Positions 40,012 through 43,116 of a stretch of DNA of 43,116 nt are shown here, piece after piece. The DNA lies in assembly GCA_021205225.1 (NCBI GenBank), contig JAJPXX010000044.1, forward strand, positions 1 through 43,116. Direction: 5' to 3'. How positions within the stretch are numbered: the stretch's first letter is position 1; each line of letters begins with the position of its first letter. The translations under genes were made by a program, and so were the position numbers. The notes under the pieces were generated by a model. It did not search any database, was not told where the DNA came from, and was given only the letters and a program-made list of their open reading frames with translations. The stretch comes from Lachnospiraceae bacterium. Its GTDB lineage: Bacteria > Bacillota > Clostridia > Lachnospirales > Lachnospiraceae.

Positions 40012-42411
40012 ATGAAAAATATATCAAGAAGAGATTTCTTAAAGGGCACATTTGCGGGTGCGGCGTCCTTCGCTTTTTCCGCTGTTTGCGGCATTTCCGC
40101 TTCGCAGCCTGTTCTGGCAGATGAGGAGGATGGCCTGCTGCTGCATCTTTCCTTTGATGAGGGCAGCGGAATTGAGATCACAGACCTGAGCGGCATTACC
40201 GGAGATGCGGAGCTGAGCTATACCTATACAAGCGCCCTTTACATGGACAGCCAGGAACCGCAGTGGCGCGATACGGGCGTTTCCGGCGGTTCCCTGCTGT
40301 TTGACGGGAATTCGACCTGTGTTACCTACAGCAAAAGCGCAATTAAGGTGGAGGGTGATGTCCTCTCCGTCAGCGTCTGGTTTGCGCCGCGCACCTTTGA
40401 ATGGGACGACCCGTTTGCGGAGGAGAACGGCACGCAGGCTCTGACCGGGATTATTTCTCAGTGCTCCAGGAGTGGCATGGCGGGCTTCCAGCTGGGCTAT
40501 CAGCGCTTTGGAAAGCTGTGCTTTGAAGTTGGTACCGGAAGTGAGTGGCTGACCCTGTGGGCGGGCGAGGAGCTGGAAAAATACAAATGGAATCACATCG
40601 CGGCAGTTTTTGACGGACCGAATGGGGAAATGAGCCTTTACCGGAATGGCGCACTGGTCGGCAGCATGGAGATTGAAAAAGGCAGCGCCATCACGGGAAC
40701 CAATAAACAGCTCCTGGTGGGGCGCAGCTGCGAGGCAGACCGGCTCGGCGCGGGCTATATCAATATGTGCAGCGGCCTGATGGATGAGCTGAAGCTGTAC
40801 CAGAGAGCACTGACCGCAGAGGAGGTTGCCGAGACGTACAACAGTGTGGAGGTGCCGGAGATTGCTTTTTCCGACATCTGGCTGCAGAACATTCTGACGG
40901 AAGACCGCTGCAAGCCGCAATATCACAGCGGACCGCTCCAGTACTGGATGAATGAGCCGCACGCACCCTGCTATTACAATGGGCGTTATCACCTGTTTTT
41001 CCAGGAAAATATGAGCGGTACTTACTGGCGGAACATCTGCTGGGGGCATCTGGTGAGCGACGACCTGGTGAACTGGGAACAGATAAAGGAAGCAATTGTG
41101 CCGACAAAGGACAGCGTCGTGCCGGACGGCGTCTGGTCCGGAAATGCCGCCTATGACGCAAACGGAGTGCCGATGCTGTTCTTTACCGCCGGGAATGACG
41201 GCTATTCCATGGTAGACGGCCTGATCTCAAACCAGAATATTGGAATCGCTTATCCGGCAGATTTAAGCGACCCGGATCTGACCGAATGGGTCATTTATGA
41301 TGAACTGGCGGTAATCCAGCAGGACGGCCAGGGACGCGCGGGGGAATTCCGCGATCCGTATATCTGGGAGCATGACGGCGTGTGGTATATGCTCATCTGC
41401 TCCGGAAGCTCGTCGAGCAACGGCGGAACGGCTCTGCTGTATAAGACAGAGACGCTGGAGCTTTTGTCCGATGGCCGGATTGATATGGACTGGCAGTATG
41501 TCGGCCCCATTTATGAAATGCCGGATCAGAGTATGACCTACGGTACCAGCTGGGAGCTGCCTGTGCTGCTCAATCTTTCCAATGAAGAGGGCACAGTCTC
41601 CAAAGATGTGTTTGTCATTTCTCCGGCGCCGGCGTCTTCAGCGGATAATAAGGTATATTATTTTATCGGTACGTTCGACTACGAGAGCGGAACCTTTACG
41701 CCGGATGCGGATTTTGAAGCCGGACCGACCATTATGGATTACGGGGATAATGTGTTTACCGGACCAAGCGCTTTTGTTGACCCGAATACCGGGGAGGCCA
41801 CCATGTTCAGCATTATGCAGGATCAGCGTTCGGTGGCGGAGCAGGCGGCCGCGGGCTGGGCGCATAATGCCGGGATTGCCCGTATTATCTGGCTGAATGA
41901 AGATGGGAGCGATCTGATGATTAAGCCGTCGGAGACCCTTCATACGCTGGAGGAAGAGGTTCTCGTGGAGGCGGCTGACCTCTCTGTCGGGGAAGCGAAT
42001 GAGCTGCTCAGTGAGATTCATGAAGACATGCTTTATGTGCGGGGCGGCTTTGCAGATGCTGCTGCGGAGAAATATGGCCTGAAGGTACTCGAAAGCGCGG
42101 CCGAAGAACGCGCGGTCAGCTATTACTATGATGGTTCCGACCAGACCATCCACGGAGAGACCACCGACCGGGGAGCAGGCTCTACGACAGGGTATGTCTC
42201 AGGCGCTTTTGCGCTGGATGCGGCAGATTCGCTGACCATCGAAGTCTATCTGGACCGTTCGGTCATAGAAGCCTTCTTCAATGACCGGAAAGCGATTTCC
42301 ATGCGGGCTTACCCGGAGGTGGAAGACGCAGACGGTGTGTCGGTTTTTGCAGAGGATGGTGATGTGACGGTCAGCGAGCTTTATGTGGCGCGGATGAGCG
42401 GTATATATTAA
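40012..42411 (+). CDS. Exported LamG-GH32 protein with Glu at the nucleophile position
   Basis: This 799-residue protein carries a twin-arginine signal ISRRDFLKG and a hydrophobic segment up to PVLADEE. A LamG/concanavalin-like domain (about 40-280, with SFDEGSG, WNHIAAVFDG and GLMDELKLYQRAL) precedes a GH32 domain. The GH32 motifs are WMNEPHAP in place of WMNDPNG, so Glu315 sits where the nucleophile Asp normally is; FRDPYIW (Asp448) is intact, and WELPVLL (Glu515) matches the acid/base site. A C-terminal beta-sandwich ends with YLDRSVIEAFFNDRKA. It probably acts outside the cell on fructan polymers, with LamG as a carbohydrate-binding part, though the Asp-to-Glu change makes the activity uncertain. 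A ribosome site (AGGGGGT) lies rather far upstream. Confidence 0.9.
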   Translation: MKNISRRDFLKGTFAGAASFAFSAVCGISASQPVLADEEDGLLLHLSFDEGSGIEITDLSGITGDAELSYTYTSALYMDSQEPQWRDTGVSGGSLLFDGNSTCVTYSKSAIKVEGDVLSVSVWFAPRTFEWDDPFAEENGTQALTGIISQCSRSGMAGFQLGYQRFGKLCFEVGTGSEWLTLWAGEELEKYKWNHIAAVFDGPNGEMSLYRNGALVGSMEIEKGSAITGTNKQLLVGRSCEADRLGAGYINMCSGLMDELKLYQRALTAEEVAETYNSVEVPEIAFSDIWLQNILTEDRCKPQYHSGPLQYWMNEPHAPCYYNGRYHLFFQENMSGTYWRNICWGHLVSDDLVNWEQIKEAIVPTKDSVVPDGVWSGNAAYDANGVPMLFFTAGNDGYSMVDGLISNQNIGIAYPADLSDPDLTEWVIYDELAVIQQDGQGRAGEFRDPYIWEHDGVWYMLICSGSSSSNGGTALLYKTETLELLSDGRIDMDWQYVGPIYEMPDQSMTYGTSWELPVLLNLSNEEGTVSKDVFVISPAPASSADNKVYYFIGTFDYESGTFTPDADFEAGPTIMDYGDNVFTGPSAFVDPNTGEATMFSIMQDQRSVAEQAAAGWAHNAGIARIIWLNEDGSDLMIKPSETLHTLEEEVLVEAADLSVGEANELLSEIHEDMLYVRGGFADAAAEKYGLKVLESAAEERAVSYYYDGSDQTIHGETTDRGAGSTTGYVSGAFALDAADSLTIEVYLDRSVIEAFFNDRKAISMRAYPEVEDADGVSVFAEDGDVTVSELYVARMSGIY

Positions 42412-42418
42412 AAAATGC

Positions 42419-42586
42419 GTAACTATTCAGAACAGCAGGCCGCAGGTCTACGCTCCGCTTCGGTCGGCGCTAAACGGACATCCACTGGATGTCCAGCGCC
42501 CGCCCATCCCGAAATGAAAAGACAGCCTTTGGCAGGTAAACCTGCACAGGCTGTTTTTTTATTTCGATGCTGTTCTGAACTGTTAC
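42419..42586. repeat. GTAAC-type structured repeat, copy B (168 bp), with 8-bp duplication
   Basis: The ends GTAACTATTCAGAACAGCA and TGCTGTTCTGAACTGTTAC are inverted repeats with two mismatches. The element is flanked by exact direct repeats AAAAATGC (42411-42418 and 42587-42594), a target duplication. GTAA tips and 8-bp duplications are features of IS66-family insertion, so this fits a non-autonomous IS66-like miniature element. The inner stem 42510-42525 pairs with 42551-42566, capped by GCAGGT-AA-ACCTGC; the variable arm contains GGACATCC-ACT-GGATGTCC (42476-42494). It lies 7 bases after the stop of the exported GH32 gene and could act as its terminator (TTTTTTT at 42554). Confidence 0.88.
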
Positions 42587-42663
42587 AAAAATGCGAGGAA
42601 TACATTTGGGATTGGCATTTGGTTTATCAGGACCGGATGCCATTTTCTCATTAAAAGATCATC

Positions 42664-42691
42664 TTGACCCTTTGGCAATATGCGGTATAAT
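42664..42691 (+). promoter_or_regulatory. Promoter of the Fic gene
   Basis: TTGACC (42664-42669), 16 bases, perfect TATAAT (42686-42691), about 80 bases upstream of the Fic start. Confidence 0.7.
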
Positions 42692-42772
42692 GAGCAAGTA
42701 AATAAGCAAGATAATACGCAAGTCGTGAATCTGCTTCACAATGAGAATTTACGTTTGCAGAATGGAGGAAGA

Positions 42773-43116
42773 ATGGAAAATTATGAACCGCCTTTTACCA
42801 TAACAAACGAAATGCTGTCCTGTGTGGCTTCTGTTTCAGAAAAAATCGGAAGGATTACTGCGGTTGGCAGCCTGGACTCTAAGCCGCACCTGAGGAAGAA
42901 TAACCGAATCCGCTCGATTCATTCCTCTCTGAAAATTGAGGCAAATTCTCTTACACTTGGGCAGGTGAGGGATGTTATAAATGGAAAAACTGTGTTGGGC
43001 GAACAGAAGGAGATTCAGGAAGTAAAAAATGCTTATGCGGCATATGAGCTTCTGGATGAACTAAATCCATGGAGTATCGAAGACCTGAAGCGTTTTCATG
43101 GGATTATGACAAAATA
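42773..43116 (+). CDS. Fic-family protein, 5' part
   Basis: The gene runs off the window after 114 codons. ATG 42773 is preceded by GGAGGA. The visible N-terminus contains SSLKIEANSLTLGQVRDVIN, whose S-x-x-x-E-x-N pattern is the autoinhibitory helix of Fic AMP-transferases, followed by VLGEQKEIQEVKNAY and the start of the Fic domain fold (LKRFHGIM). The HPFxxGNG catalytic motif lies beyond the window, so activity cannot be judged. Fic proteins transfer AMP or other groups to target proteins, often as toxins or regulators. It has its own promoter and seems unrelated to the fructan operon. Confidence 0.8.
   Translation, partial: MENYEPPFTITNEMLSCVASVSEKIGRITAVGSLDSKPHLRKNNRIRSIHSSLKIEANSLTLGQVRDVINGKTVLGEQKEIQEVKNAYAAYELLDELNPWSIEDLKRFHGIMTK

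Overview
The window looks like a chromosomal segment of a gut-type Clostridia, most likely Lachnospiraceae. The evidence is the Gram-positive gene set (holA, a T-box-controlled valS, addBA, murB-whiA-Crh-like), strong AGGAGG ribosome sites, a VKTGD-type sortase signal, and two glycan-uptake loci built as LacI regulator, solute-binding protein, two permeases and glycosidase, with no ATPase gene. The genus cannot be fixed from the sequence alone.

Layout. 1-1197 is the 3' end of a repeat-rich wall-anchored surface protein. 1261-4810 holds two divergent AAA ATPase/PD-(D/E)XK fusion genes with a possible transposase scrap between them. 4819-24749 is a co-directional housekeeping block: holA, then a T-box leader and valS, addB (interrupted by an in-frame amber codon), addA, a GtrA-YfhO fusion, an aminotransferase, murB, whiA, a Crh-like HPr paralogue and a GNAT protein, ending at a clear terminator (24808-24836). 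25077-32660 is a mannoside locus: LacI, Tat-type solute-binding protein, two permeases and a GH2 beta-mannosidase. 32782-33051 encodes a small membrane protein. 33142-42411 is a fructan locus: a divergent LacI gene, LplB/YtcP-type permeases, a Tat-type solute-binding protein, a cytoplasmic GH32, and an exported LamG-GH32 enzyme. 42773 to the end is a truncated Fic gene.

How the genes work together. The mannoside locus should import beta-mannosides and cleave them inside the cell. In the fructan locus the exported GH32 would cut polymer outside, the transporter would take up oligomers, and the cytoplasmic GH32 would finish them. The fructan LacI probably acts through a cluster of TTTCAYGAAA/GTGAAACGTTA operators at 34151-34521. 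The transport ATPase must lie elsewhere.

The most unusual content is non-coding and architectural. Two ~170-bp repeats (29878-30052 and 42419-42586) have GTAAC-type inverted ends. One is flanked by an exact 8-bp duplication, and the pair shows three compensatory base-pair changes: an IS66-like miniature element that also looks like a conserved structured RNA or hairpin DNA. A second 127-bp multi-hairpin element sits inside the mannoside operon. Other points of note are the flippase-like/glycosyltransferase-like GtrA-YfhO fusion, low-complexity insertions in ValRS and AddA, a Glu15 HPr paralogue, Tat-type binding proteins without a lipobox, and a GH32 enzyme with Glu at the nucleophile position.
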